Counted from the first letter of the stretch, positions 7,808-17,999 are shown. The stretch is DNA of 46,143 nt from Gammaproteobacteria bacterium (GCA_009841635.1 VXLJ01000033.1:1-46143); one strand, 5' to 3'. Notes: generated by a model from the sequence alone, not told the origin. Made by a program: numbers and translations.

Positions 7808-9261
7808 TGAACTACGCGGCCGTTGGCAGCGTCCTTGCTGTGCTGGTGGCAATCATTAGCGTGCCGATGTTTCTGAGTGGCGGTATCGGCTTAATCTATA
7901 ACGAATCAGAAGCCGCGTCATTTGCACTCATTGGCTTGATTTACGCCAGCGTTGGTGGTGTGATTTACCTCAGCTTGCGCCGCTCGGATGTCACGGTGCG
8001 CGTGCGCGAAGGCTTTTTTATAACAACTGCAAGCTATTTCGCGTTGGGCTTGTTATGTGCGCTCCCGCTCATCTTGACCCCAGCACAAGTGGCGATGAGT
8101 TTCACAGATGCGGCATTTGAATCGTTTTCGGGGCTTACGACCACTGGCGCCACCGTCTTCACCAATTTGGACGAGATGCCTAGGTCCATCTTGTTCTATC
8201 GCGCGATTCTGCAATGGTTGGGCGGTATGGGCATCATTGTGCTCGCCGTCGCGATATTGCCGATGCTTGGCATCGGCGGCATGCAGTTATTCAGGGCCGA
8301 AGCGCCCGGCACGATAAAGGACACCAGCCTAAAACCTCGCATCGCTGAAGCCGCTAAGTCATTGTGGCTTCTATATCTCGGTTTGACTGCTACTTGCGCA
8401 GTAGCCTATTGGATTGCAGGCATGTCTCTATTTGATGCGATTTGTCACGCTTTCACCACAGTGGCAATCGGCGGGTTTTCGAATTACGACGCCAGCATCG
8501 GCTTCTTCAATGAACCCACGATCGAAGCGGTGGCCATCCTCTTCATGTTCTTGGCAGGTCTTAACTTCACCCTTCACTATGCGGCACTTGTTGCTAGATT
8601 CGACCCTAGCGCTTATTTCCGGGACCCGGAAGCCCGTACCTACGCGGCCGTCATTGCGGCGGTCGTTGTGTTGGTCGCAGTCGGTCTTGCCGTTGAAGAC
8701 GGCATCTCGTTAGGGTCATTCCGTGAAATAGCCTTTCAAGCGGTGTCATTTGCCACCACCACTGGCTACACCACCGCCAATGTAGATGCTTGGCCATTAT
8801 TGTGCCCCGTCGTGCTCGTGCTCGCTTCGTTTGCCGGCGGCTGTGTTGGCTCAACCGCAGGCGGCATGAAGATCTATCGCATTATGGTCGTTTTACAGCA
8901 AAGCGTTCGCGAGATTCGGCGCTTGATCCTGCCCGACGGCATCTTCAGCGTAAAACTTGGCCAAGAAGTGGTGAGCGGTCGAGTCATAGAAGCTGTGTGG
9001 GGGTTTGTGACCATGTACGCGCTGCTTTTTGTGTGCCTCTTCACGGCCGTTGTGATTGTGTCCGATTTGGACATCAAGAGTGCATTTTCAGCAGTGGCGG
9101 CGTGCTTGAACAATCTCGGGCCCGGCCTGGGCGACGTCGCAACGAACTACGCTGGATTGAATGCCGCCACCAAGTGGCTGCTCATCATCGCAATGGTGCT
9201 TGGGCGGCTCGAAATCTTTACGCTATTGGTTTTGCTAGCGCCACGCTATTGGCACCGGTAA
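7807..9261 (+). CDS. trkH: Trk potassium uptake channel subunit TrkH
   Basis: Inner-membrane potassium translocating subunit partnered with TrkA. The four pore-loop repeats carrying the selectivity filter can be seen: GLTTTGATVF, FTTVAIGGFSNYD, ATTTGYTTANVD, and a last one at CLNNLGPGLGDV. The intramembrane loop GGCVGSTAGGMK also fits the family. At 484 residues it matches the E. coli length. Its stop codon overlaps the ATG of the acyltransferase gene, making a tightly coupled trkA-trkH-plsC unit. Confidence 0.97.
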   Translation: MNYAAVGSVLAVLVAIISVPMFLSGGIGLIYNESEAASFALIGLIYASVGGVIYLSLRRSDVTVRVREGFFITTASYFALGLLCALPLILTPAQVAMSFTDAAFESFSGLTTTGATVFTNLDEMPRSILFYRAILQWLGGMGIIVLAVAILPMLGIGGMQLFRAEAPGTIKDTSLKPRIAEAAKSLWLLYLGLTATCAVAYWIAGMSLFDAICHAFTTVAIGGFSNYDASIGFFNEPTIEAVAILFMFLAGLNFTLHYAALVARFDPSAYFRDPEARTYAAVIAAVVVLVAVGLAVEDGISLGSFREIAFQAVSFATTTGYTTANVDAWPLLCPVVLVLASFAGGCVGSTAGGMKIYRIMVVLQQSVREIRRLILPDGIFSVKLGQEVVSGRVIEAVWGFVTMYALLFVCLFTAVVIVSDLDIKSAFSAVAACLNNLGPGLGDVATNYAGLNAATKWLLIIAMVLGRLEIFTLLVLLAPRYWHR

Positions 9262-10013
9262 TGACCACCACGCCTGTGCTGTGGGTGCGCTCGCTCCTGT
9301 TTTACTGCGGTTATGTGCTATCCACCCTGTTATGGGGAACCTCACTGACGGCCATCGCCTTATTCCTGCCGCGACGGCTACGTTTTCGTGCGGTCATTCC
9401 GCCTTGGGTCGGGTTCGTTATATGGTGGTTAAAAATCACGTGTGGCATTAAGGTCCACATCAGTGGCGCAGAGCACCTTGGCCCAAGTTCTGGTATTTTG
9501 TTCATGAAACATATGAGCACTTGGGATGCGCTCTTCTCGCAGTTGCTAATAAGTCCCCAAACGACGATCATCAAGCGCAAATTGCTCTGGATTCCGTGTT
9601 TTGGCTGGGCTTTTTGGGTAACGAACCCGATTGCGATCGATCGCGCCCAACGCATGTCTGCGTTGCGACACATTGTTACGGAAGGCAAAAAACGCTTGCA
9701 GGACGGTTATTGGATTACCCTTTTCCCCGAGGGCACACGAGTGCCAGTCGGCGAAGTTGGCCGTTTTCAACGAGGCGGCGCTATGCTAGCTCGTCAAACC
9801 GGTGCGACAACCCATTTTGTTGCCCATAATGGCGGATATTTCTGGCGCCACAACGCCTTCATCAAGCGCCCAGGCATCATTTCGCTTCGAATATCGCCTC
9901 CTCAAGTGGTAGGTGATCGCACAGCCGCAGAGTTCAACGAACATGCAGAAGCTTGGATGCGACAGCAAATGCAGGAGCTCAGTCCTCACTCACAAGACCG
10001 TTCTGGCCTCTAA
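9261..10013 (+). CDS. plsC: 1-acyl-sn-glycerol-3-phosphate acyltransferase
   Basis: Membrane acyltransferase of phospholipid synthesis that acylates lysophosphatidic acid. The 250-residue protein starts with a hydrophobic segment (about residues 8-35). The catalytic H-x4-D motif appears as KHMSTWD, and the acceptor-binding motif is FPEGTR. The frame is open far upstream into trkH, but the ATG at 9261 that overlaps the trkH stop gives the normal family length and N-terminus. In Pseudomonas a plsC homologue also sits near gyrB, so its presence here is a conserved feature of this origin region. Confidence 0.92.
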   Translation: MTTTPVLWVRSLLFYCGYVLSTLLWGTSLTAIALFLPRRLRFRAVIPPWVGFVIWWLKITCGIKVHISGAEHLGPSSGILFMKHMSTWDALFSQLLISPQTTIIKRKLLWIPCFGWAFWVTNPIAIDRAQRMSALRHIVTEGKKRLQDGYWITLFPEGTRVPVGEVGRFQRGGAMLARQTGATTHFVAHNGGYFWRHNAFIKRPGIISLRISPPQVVGDRTAAEFNEHAEAWMRQQMQELSPHSQDRSGL

Positions 10014-10348
10014 ACACCAAACTTCGCGGCAGTAAATATGCTCTTAACTTCGGCGGTTGAGGCTGACAAGTCATTGATTTTACTGCATTTTATGAGCGCG
10101 TGAAGGCACTACAAAAGCGCTAGTATTGCGGTCGTCGCGGCGCCATGGCACGCTTGATCCCAAGGGCTTGCAGAAGGGTTTTCGCATGCTCGGGCGGCCG
10201 GGCCGGATAGGCGTAACGGTGTTCGGTTAAACACCCGCACCGTAAGTAAATATGCTGCTAAATCATTAAAAGTAGCTCGGATTTGCGGAAAATCTATCAA
10301 TTTACCCACAAATATTGGAGTTTATGACCTATTTTTAGTTTTTGAGAG
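10014..10348. other. Intergenic region plsC-Sel1 protein, non-coding
   Basis: 335 bp with no supportable gene. It holds one copy of a 97-bp dispersed repeat (10040-10136), a pair of 12-bp direct repeats AGTAAATATGCT at 10031-10042 and 10245-10256, a small hairpin GGTGTT/AACACC near 10218-10235, and a near-consensus DnaA-box-like TTACCCACA at 10302-10310. No promoter is obvious. Confidence 0.5.
10040..10136 (+). repeat. Dispersed repeat, copy A
   Basis: These 97 bp match the reverse complement of 42000-42096 without gaps and with about 9 differences (roughly 91% identity by eye). Longer reading frames are not kept between copies. A hairpin around ACTA...TAGT (10109-10124) is partly conserved. 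The element is unidentified. Confidence 0.8.
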
Positions 10349-11008
10349 TTAAGGCGTTCCCGAAAATGGCGTGCCTGACATCGTCATGTGATTGTAGTAT
10401 TTGAACATCTCATCGGAGAAGCGGCACGTGAACTGCCGAATGTGATTGATGTTGCTATGCCAGCACTCTATACCTAGTTTGTCGGAATTGAACTTTGCTC
10501 GATAGTCGTCCACTACGAAACGTGCAAGATCCGCCTGCGCCGCCGGCACTTCGTTCAACATTTGCTTAAAGATATTGCGATACTGAGGGCGCGTCCTTCC
10601 CTGCGAAGCCACGCCAAGCCACCCGAGCGCTTTCAAGTTGCTCTTTTGCTGGTCGCCCTTGCCAAACAGATAGATATACGCCACGCGTGCCTGCGCGTCC
10701 TTAAAGCCTAGTTTGGCTAATTGCAGCAGTTCTGGAAACGCTTCCTTGTATTTGCCAATCTTGAAATTACGCGATGCGGCCGCCTTTTGTGCATAAATTC
10801 GCTCCATTTCAAGAAAATCCATCGCCAAGGGGTCCAAACGTTCCCCTTGAACCACCAATTCTTCCATGGGTTGCGCACGATAGTCCTGCGCACGCTCGGC
10901 AATGCCCTGCGTCGGCAGTGGTGCGTCCTCTGCAGAAACCATCACATGTAAACCGATGCCACAACCACACCACAAAAATAGCTTAAGGCACTTGCGGCAT
11001 AACCGCAT
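10349..11008 (-). CDS. Exported Sel1-repeat-like protein
   Basis: Probable periplasmic protein of unknown function. From the ATG at 11008 it has a 26-residue signal peptide (basic MRLCRK, then a hydrophobic stretch ending in VMVSA). The frame opens earlier, at a GTG at 11053, but that would bury the signal. The body has one helix-turn-helix repeat of Sel1/TPR type (GFKDAQARVAYIYLFGKG, then ALGWLGVAS), followed by an alpha-helical stretch and a C-terminus with two Cys (ECW, FTCRF). It is clearly paralogous to the gene at 22021-22611, with matching blocks GFKDAQ, LGWLG/LAWLG and a Cys-containing tail. A role in envelope protein interactions is only inferred. Confidence 0.75.
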   Translation of the reverse strand: MRLCRKCLKLFLWCGCGIGLHVMVSAEDAPLPTQGIAERAQDYRAQPMEELVVQGERLDPLAMDFLEMERIYAQKAAASRNFKIGKYKEAFPELLQLAKLGFKDAQARVAYIYLFGKGDQQKSNLKALGWLGVASQGRTRPQYRNIFKQMLNEVPAAQADLARFVVDDYRAKFNSDKLGIECWHSNINHIRQFTCRFSDEMFKYYNHMTMSGTPFSGTP

Positions 11009-11181
11009 AACATGCCTGCTCACGGAACGAACAAGCCCAAAACCCTCAACCACCGGACGCGATTAGATCGATTCGACCAAATCTGATTTTACGAGCGCGC
11101 GTCCCTAGCTACAGCAAACCCATCTCGCGGCAGCCATACCCAAGTGCGGCCGATGTTTTGAAAACCGCTATTTGTTAGTAC

Positions 11182-11198
11182 AGCGCTTCCCTAGCGCT
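11182..11198 (-). terminator. Hairpin downstream of gyrB
   Basis: AGCGCT-5 nt-AGCGCT forms a 6-bp stem 18 bp beyond the gyrB stop. There is no U-tract, so this is a weak call for a transcript end. Confidence 0.3.
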
Positions 11199-11215
11199 AT
11201 AGCTTTGCGACCAGC

Positions 11216-13684
<2,469 letters not shown>

Positions 13685-13754
13685 TCAGCCATTGATATGA
13701 TTTTTGAAGAGTTCAATATGCCGCTATCCCTTATGGGGCTTGGGTCCTAGCCGA

Positions 13755-13770
13755 TGTTTCACGTGAAACA
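13755..13770. promoter_or_regulatory. parS: parS centromere site
   Basis: TGTTTCACGTGAAACA, an exact match to the conserved 16-bp parS consensus; the perfect palindrome extends to 18 bp (13754-13771). It lies between recF and gyrB, about 11-12 kb from parA and parB, which lie on the other side of the presumed oriC. ParB would load here and spread. This is the only full parS I found in the window. Confidence 0.96.
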
Positions 13771-13782
13771 TTTCGCCATTGG

Positions 13783-13818
13783 GTGCTCACTCTAGTGCTC
13801 ACTCTAGTGCTCACTCTA
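13783..13818. repeat. Tandem repeat, 3 x 12 bp (GTGCTCACTCTA)
   Basis: Three perfect head-to-tail copies start 12 bp from the parS palindrome. The last base triplet of the third copy is the recF stop codon (TAG on the minus strand). The 12-bp period keeps any reading frame, and the sites would fall on roughly the same DNA face. Function unknown. Confidence 0.9.
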
Positions 13819-14907
13819 AGGGTTAACCAGCCTGCCTTGCGCCAATCGAAAGCGCGCCCATCGCCGGTGCCATTTTGCAGGCAACGCGGCTTCGTCCACA
13901 GCACTGCATAGCGCCTGCGAACCTAGCTCACGCACCAACGCGAGAAAGCGATCGCAGTGTGCGCCATCCCACTCTGAACCTAAATCGTCCACTAGCAATA
14001 GCGATTCGAAGCCAAGTGATTTGAGATAGCGAACTTGCCCTAATTTGAACGCGGCCGCCAAGGCGCGCGCTTGCCCCTGCGATAAGCGCGTCGCTACAGC
14101 CGTCGTGCCACTGCGCAAGGAGTTAGATACCCCTATACGAATGCGAATATCAGCCCGGTGCGGACCTGTATGCGTCATGCTTAATTTTACATCGCGAGCC
14201 CGTTGCTGAGCAAGCTCAACAGCAAATTCACCTTCCCCATATCCTGAATAAATACTCATGGAAATTTCGAGCTCGGGGCATAGCTCGAGCACGCATGCTT
14301 TCACGTGTTCGGCCATGGCGGCAAAGCACTGCATGCGAACTGCTGTAACCGCCGTCGCGCTTGCCGACATCTCCACATCCCAAGCGTCAAGTTGCGCTAG
14401 CTGCCGTAACCGCAGCGCGGCATTTCGTTGCCGCAATACGTGCCGATAGTGCGCCATCGTTTGCAATGCGGTTGGGTCGGCATACAGCAGCGCGATATCA
14501 AGCCAACGTCGCCGTTGTTGCGGTGGACCTAATACAAGCTCGGCCAAGTCGGGCAGAAACGTCTGGAGCGGCACTGCCAGCACCATGTCTGAAACGCGTT
14601 CAACGCGCCGGCGATCGCGCTGCAATTCAAGCGGTTCGCTGCGACGTTTCGCGAAATCCACACGCATCGTCCCAAGCTGGTGACTGAATCGACCGCGCAC
14701 GGTCAAAGTGTCCGCAGCGTGGTGGATTTGGCTTTCCACGCTACCACGCCTGAACGACTTGCCGCGCGCCAGCAAATGGGTCGTTTCGAGCAAAGATGTT
14801 TTACCAGCCCCGTTAGGACCTGTGAACAGGCTTATCCCGGGCTGAAGATCTAGCTCGACTTGCTCAAGGATTCTGAAGTGATCGACTTCGAGTCGATCTA
14901 GGTTCAT
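13816..14907 (-). CDS. recF: DNA replication and repair protein RecF
   Basis: SMC-like ATPase that with RecO and RecR loads RecA at gaps. The 363-residue protein has Walker A GPNGAGKT at residues 30-37, the ABC-type signature RLSQGQARALAAAFKL, and a Walker B/D-loop read as LLLVDDLGSEWD, where the family usually has LLLDDxxSELD. The ATG overlaps the dnaN stop (ATGA), so RecF is translationally coupled to the clamp. The stop codon lies within a 12-bp tandem repeat. Confidence 0.96.
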   Translation of the reverse strand: MNLDRLEVDHFRILEQVELDLQPGISLFTGPNGAGKTSLLETTHLLARGKSFRRGSVESQIHHAADTLTVRGRFSHQLGTMRVDFAKRRSEPLELQRDRRRVERVSDMVLAVPLQTFLPDLAELVLGPPQQRRRWLDIALLYADPTALQTMAHYRHVLRQRNAALRLRQLAQLDAWDVEMSASATAVTAVRMQCFAAMAEHVKACVLELCPELEISMSIYSGYGEGEFAVELAQQRARDVKLSMTHTGPHRADIRIRIGVSNSLRSGTTAVATRLSQGQARALAAAFKLGQVRYLKSLGFESLLLVDDLGSEWDGAHCDRFLALVRELGSQALCSAVDEAALPAKWHRRWARFRLAQGRLVNP

Positions 14908-16076
14908 CTATCCGACATCGTCGCCATCAAATAGGTGATGTCGATGGCATCAGAACTCGCGCCGGCCGGTTTTTCGTCCGGCTGGGAATCGATGACTTTG
15001 ATGTTCGCTTGCAAATCAGAAGCGTCCGACGTGAACTCAACGCGTGCGCCTTTGAGATTCGAAAGGATTCGCAACACTCGCTCGCCGTTTATCGAAACTT
15101 TCCGTTCACTTGAACAAACGTCCAATGCGATGCCTGTTTCTACTCGATCATTCCGCGTCGAAGCCGCGCGCATCGTGAGCACATCGTCCGCACAATCAAG
15201 TACCACCCGGTGGCTGGCGTCCACGGCCACCACTTCGGCGCGTTCAAGCGCGTCTCGCAGCCCTTCACGATCACAAACCATGGTCCAGCTTAACTCGTCT
15301 GGGAAGACATTCTGGTAGACGGGGTATTTGGTGTCAAGCAAGTTAGATGTCAGCGTGAACATGCCGATACTGGCCGAGAAATGATTGCTCCCAAACGTGA
15401 GCTTGACCTGTTCGTTGCCCGCGGCCGCAGTGCACATAGAAGTCACTTGCAAGACCGTTTTCCGCGGCACGACATATTGTTTAGTCTCATCAAGCCCTTC
15501 CACACCGTTCGGAAACGTCGCCATGGCAAGAATTGATGCTTCAGTGCTAACTGTGCGAAAATGCTCAGAATTCAGCTCAAAACATGTCGCAACCATGTAT
15601 CTGCGAGCTTCTTTTGTCCCCATGGCTGAGTTTGTGTACATGAGCATTTCACGTAATTTCGCCGCAGTGATCGTGTATTGAATGTGGTCGTCGGGCGGTT
15701 TGGCCGCATACCCTTCAAGCACGTTCGAATTGGGTCCGGTCATAACGTTCAACCGAAATTCGGAGCGCCCCGCCGTTATATTGATCATCTCCTCGGCGGT
15801 TTCAAACGTCACCGCTTCGTCGCTCGGCAACTTACGAAAAATGTCAAACAGGCGCAAGCCAGGTATTGAAGCGCCGCCCGGTTCTTCAACGTGTTCAACC
15901 TCGAGCTGCGCGACCATCGTCATCGTGATGTCCGTGCAACTCATCGTCAACTCGCCACTATCGGTGACGGACACCCGCGCATGCGACAGAATGTCACGTG
16001 TTTGCGTGCGCTCCAGGACGCCGGTGATTTGCGAGAGGACTTTGAACATGTCCGTTTGCGGAACCGAGAACTTCAT
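14904..16076 (-). CDS. dnaN: DNA polymerase III sliding clamp (beta)
   Basis: Forms the dimeric ring that tethers polymerase to DNA. The 390-residue protein (E. coli 366) shows the three-domain clamp pattern with MKFSVPQ at the N-terminus, ASIPGLRLFDIFRKLP, RTVSTEASILAMA and YVVPRKTVLQV. The C-terminus is unusual: the family ends in a strand such as YVVMPMRL, which builds the peptide-binding pocket, whereas this protein ends YLMATMSDR. A loop of about 15 residues rich in Ser, Asp and Ala precedes it. It begins 31 bp after the dnaA stop, the standard dnaA-dnaN order. Confidence 0.95.
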   Translation of the reverse strand: MKFSVPQTDMFKVLSQITGVLERTQTRDILSHARVSVTDSGELTMSCTDITMTMVAQLEVEHVEEPGGASIPGLRLFDIFRKLPSDEAVTFETAEEMINITAGRSEFRLNVMTGPNSNVLEGYAAKPPDDHIQYTITAAKLREMLMYTNSAMGTKEARRYMVATCFELNSEHFRTVSTEASILAMATFPNGVEGLDETKQYVVPRKTVLQVTSMCTAAAGNEQVKLTFGSNHFSASIGMFTLTSNLLDTKYPVYQNVFPDELSWTMVCDREGLRDALERAEVVAVDASHRVVLDCADDVLTMRAASTRNDRVETGIALDVCSSERKVSINGERVLRILSNLKGARVEFTSDASDLQANIKVIDSQPDEKPAGASSDAIDITYLMATMSDR

Positions 16077-16107
16077 AACCTGGTACCTCTATTCCAAGGG
16101 AAAGGTG

Positions 16108-17460
16108 TCATTTTCTAAGGTTGCTTTTAAGCCAATCGTAATCTCGCAGCAGCTGCGGGTCAGATCGCATTTTCCGATCGATGGCGGACAACGCATTCTT
16201 TACGGTTGTATGGTCTTTGCGACCGAATGCCAACGCGATTTCAGTATGCGGCAGAGATGTGAGCTCATGCGTGAGCAGCATGCCCATTTGGCGTGGAATC
16301 AGTTTGCTATGGGTCCGCGCAGCACTCTTGATGTCGGTTTCGCCAACGTTGAAGCGCTCGCTAAGCAACTTCAATATTCGTTCAACCGTGACCGGTTTCC
16401 GCTCGCGGTTCAAACTGCGCAGGGCGTGATCAACCGACTCTTTCCCGATGGTGCGGCTCTTGTGCCCATAGAAACGTTGGGTTTTGACGATCGTGACCAA
16501 GATTCCTTTCAAGATGCGAATATCGCCATCTAAATGCTGTGCCAAGTATGCCGCCACATCTTCGGGCAAATCGAAGTCTTCTTGCGCCGCGTGCTGCAAT
16601 AAGATCTGTACTTTTGTATTCTCATCTGGCTCCATTGCCTGGATCGAGACTCCCCCAAGCAGGCGCGACCTCAATGCTGGGTCTAGCTGTTCGAGATCCG
16701 CGAGGGGGCCGAGCGACGCAAATGCCAGCTTGGTGTTCCGCTCGTGCCAAAGATTCAGCAGTTCAAGAAATTCTTCTTGAATCTTCTTTTTGCCAACCAA
16801 ACGGTGTAAATCGTCCAGCAAAATCACATCGTGTTGCGTATATTCGTTGTGCAACGAGCGCATCGCTGCGTTGATATTCCCGCTATTCGGCCCATACGGC
16901 TTGATGATGGAGGTGACTTCGTTCACGAATGAGGTCGAGTGTGTGAGTTTTATGGCCTTTTCGGGATGTTGCGCATAAATGTGATGCCCGATCGCGTGCA
17001 ACAGGTGAGTTTTCCCCAAGCCGCTGTCGCCGAAAATGACCATCGTCATAAGGTCATCATTGAATGAATCGGCTGCATCCAGCGCCATGGCTTTTTCGAC
17101 GCCTTTGGCACTGCCGGAAATAAAGTTGTCAAATGTAAAGCGCTTTTCGAGCAACGGCGATTGTTGCCGGGGCGCGGCATGCTTGCCGCCACCGCTCCGC
17201 AGCGGCTTCAGCGCACGGTCATTACTAAACTCAACACGCAAACCCTCGTCCGCCGCCAGTTCTCGCACGGCCGCCGTGATGATATCGCCGAAATCGTCTT
17301 TAACTCGTCGTCCCGCCCACGCGTTAGTGGAAGAGATGCGGACGACGTCAGCGCGAATGTCGGCGCGCAGCGGTTTTATCCATTTCTTGTATTGATCTGC
17401 TGATATTCTCTGTTTTACGTGCCGCTGGCATTGTTTCCAAAATTCCGCCGAATTGTCCAA
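16108..17460 (-). CDS. dnaA: Chromosomal replication initiator DnaA (divergent)
   Basis: AAA+ ATPase that binds DnaA boxes and melts oriC. The 450-residue protein keeps domain I (FWKQCQ...WIKPL), Walker A GDSGLGKT at 144-151, Walker B VILLDD at 212-217, the sensor II Arg (DIRILKG) and domain IV with PRQMGMLLTHEL and DHTTV. Deviations are marked: the sensor I block SSDRPPKE or TSDRYPKE is replaced by ASLGPLAD (249-256), GGRDHTT reads GRKDHTT, the SRFxWGL box reads SRLLGGV, and an insertion occupies about 186-206. The start is a TTG, since in-frame stops exclude the upstream ATG. An SD-like GAGAGACGG lies just upstream. Confidence 0.95.
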   Translation of the reverse strand: MDNSAEFWKQCQRHVKQRISADQYKKWIKPLRADIRADVVRISSTNAWAGRRVKDDFGDIITAAVRELAADEGLRVEFSNDRALKPLRSGGGKHAAPRQQSPLLEKRFTFDNFISGSAKGVEKAMALDAADSFNDDLMTMVIFGDSGLGKTHLLHAIGHHIYAQHPEKAIKLTHSTSFVNEVTSIIKPYGPNSGNINAAMRSLHNEYTQHDVILLDDLHRLVGKKKIQEEFLELLNLWHERNTKLAFASLGPLADLEQLDPALRSRLLGGVSIQAMEPDENTKVQILLQHAAQEDFDLPEDVAAYLAQHLDGDIRILKGILVTIVKTQRFYGHKSRTIGKESVDHALRSLNRERKPVTVERILKLLSERFNVGETDIKSAARTHSKLIPRQMGMLLTHELTSLPHTEIALAFGRKDHTTVKNALSAIDRKMRSDPQLLRDYDWLKSNLRK

Positions 17461-17696
17461 GAACCGTCTCTCTATTGCATTTTTGACTGTTTTGTCTTAC
17501 TGCAGTTATACGTCGCATCGCTCCTTGATAACAGGTTGCCGCCGATTCTTGGCCAGCACTTCAACCCTTCCTAAATTCCGTAAATACTCTGATTATTTCA
17601 ATGCAATCGCATCAAAACGAATGCGGGCGGGCGGTCATGGGAGAGAATCAATGGGTCTCGCTCGCGCGCGTTAGTTTGGAAAGGATGAGAAAACCT

Positions 17697-17705
17697 TGTG
17701 GATAA
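17697..17705 (-). promoter_or_regulatory. DnaA box (perfect consensus)
   Basis: Plus strand TGTGGATAA, the reverse complement of TTATCCACA, about 235 bp upstream of the dnaA start. It is the only exact 9-mer I find in the dnaA-rpmH gap. It could serve both initiation and autoregulation of dnaA. Confidence 0.85.
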
Positions 17706-17941
17706 CCTGCGTGTTAATTATGAACTGCGCAAGGCGAACCTTTTTATCCATTTTCTGTCCCTCGTTTTCCCTTCGTTTTCACAGGCGCCAATCCATTAGC
17801 AGAAAGGGATTCGGCGGGGTTTTGCTCAATTTTTGCAAGTGCCAACAACGACAAAATTATTTGTTAGCGCTATATCAGAACCGGATCAATAAGCTCAATT
17901 TCTCGTCGTCGCATTGCTTTTTTCTATCGAACAATACTTGA

Positions 17942-17969
17942 TTGACAGCGCAACTGCTGGTTCTAAAAT
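17942..17969 (+). promoter_or_regulatory. Sigma-70 promoter of rpmH-rnpA
   Basis: The -35 is TTGACA (17942-17947, perfect) and the -10 is TAAAAT (17964-17969, one mismatch), with a 16-bp spacer. Transcription would start near 17976, giving a leader of about 24 nt before rpmH. This is a strong promoter, as expected for a ribosomal protein gene. Confidence 0.82.
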
Positions 17970-17999
17970 TGCCGCCTTATCGCATCCCGACCAGCTTGC

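Larger units (their letters stand above)
17461..17999. other. oriC: Presumed origin of replication (oriC), dnaA-rpmH intergenic
   Basis: 539 bp between divergently transcribed dnaA and rpmH, a classic oriC location. It holds one perfect DnaA box (17697-17705), a near-box TTATCCATT at 17744-17752, and AT-rich stretches at about 17730-17770 and 17820-17945 suitable for unwinding. The gene-strand switch here agrees with bidirectional replication. I find only one consensus DnaA box, which is few for an oriC, so further weaker boxes are likely. The call rests mainly on context. Confidence 0.75.

Noticed and set aside
8790-9260. Long N-terminal extension of the plsC frame inside trkH
   Set aside because: The translated extension is Arg-rich and low in membrane character; the ATG overlapping the trkH stop gives the normal acyltransferase.
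10198-10245. Integron attC-like core (GTTAAAC with a hairpin)
   Set aside because: A GTTRRRY match and a short hairpin occur, but no matching RYYYAAC core with the right spacing exists, and there is no integrase or cassette.
14300-14320. Second parS-like site (TTTCACGTG within recF)
   Set aside because: Only half of the palindrome is present; the other arm does not match.
15682-16533. 283-codon plus-strand frame across dnaN and dnaA
   Set aside because: It lies antisense to two clearly conserved replication genes, and its translation resembles no family.
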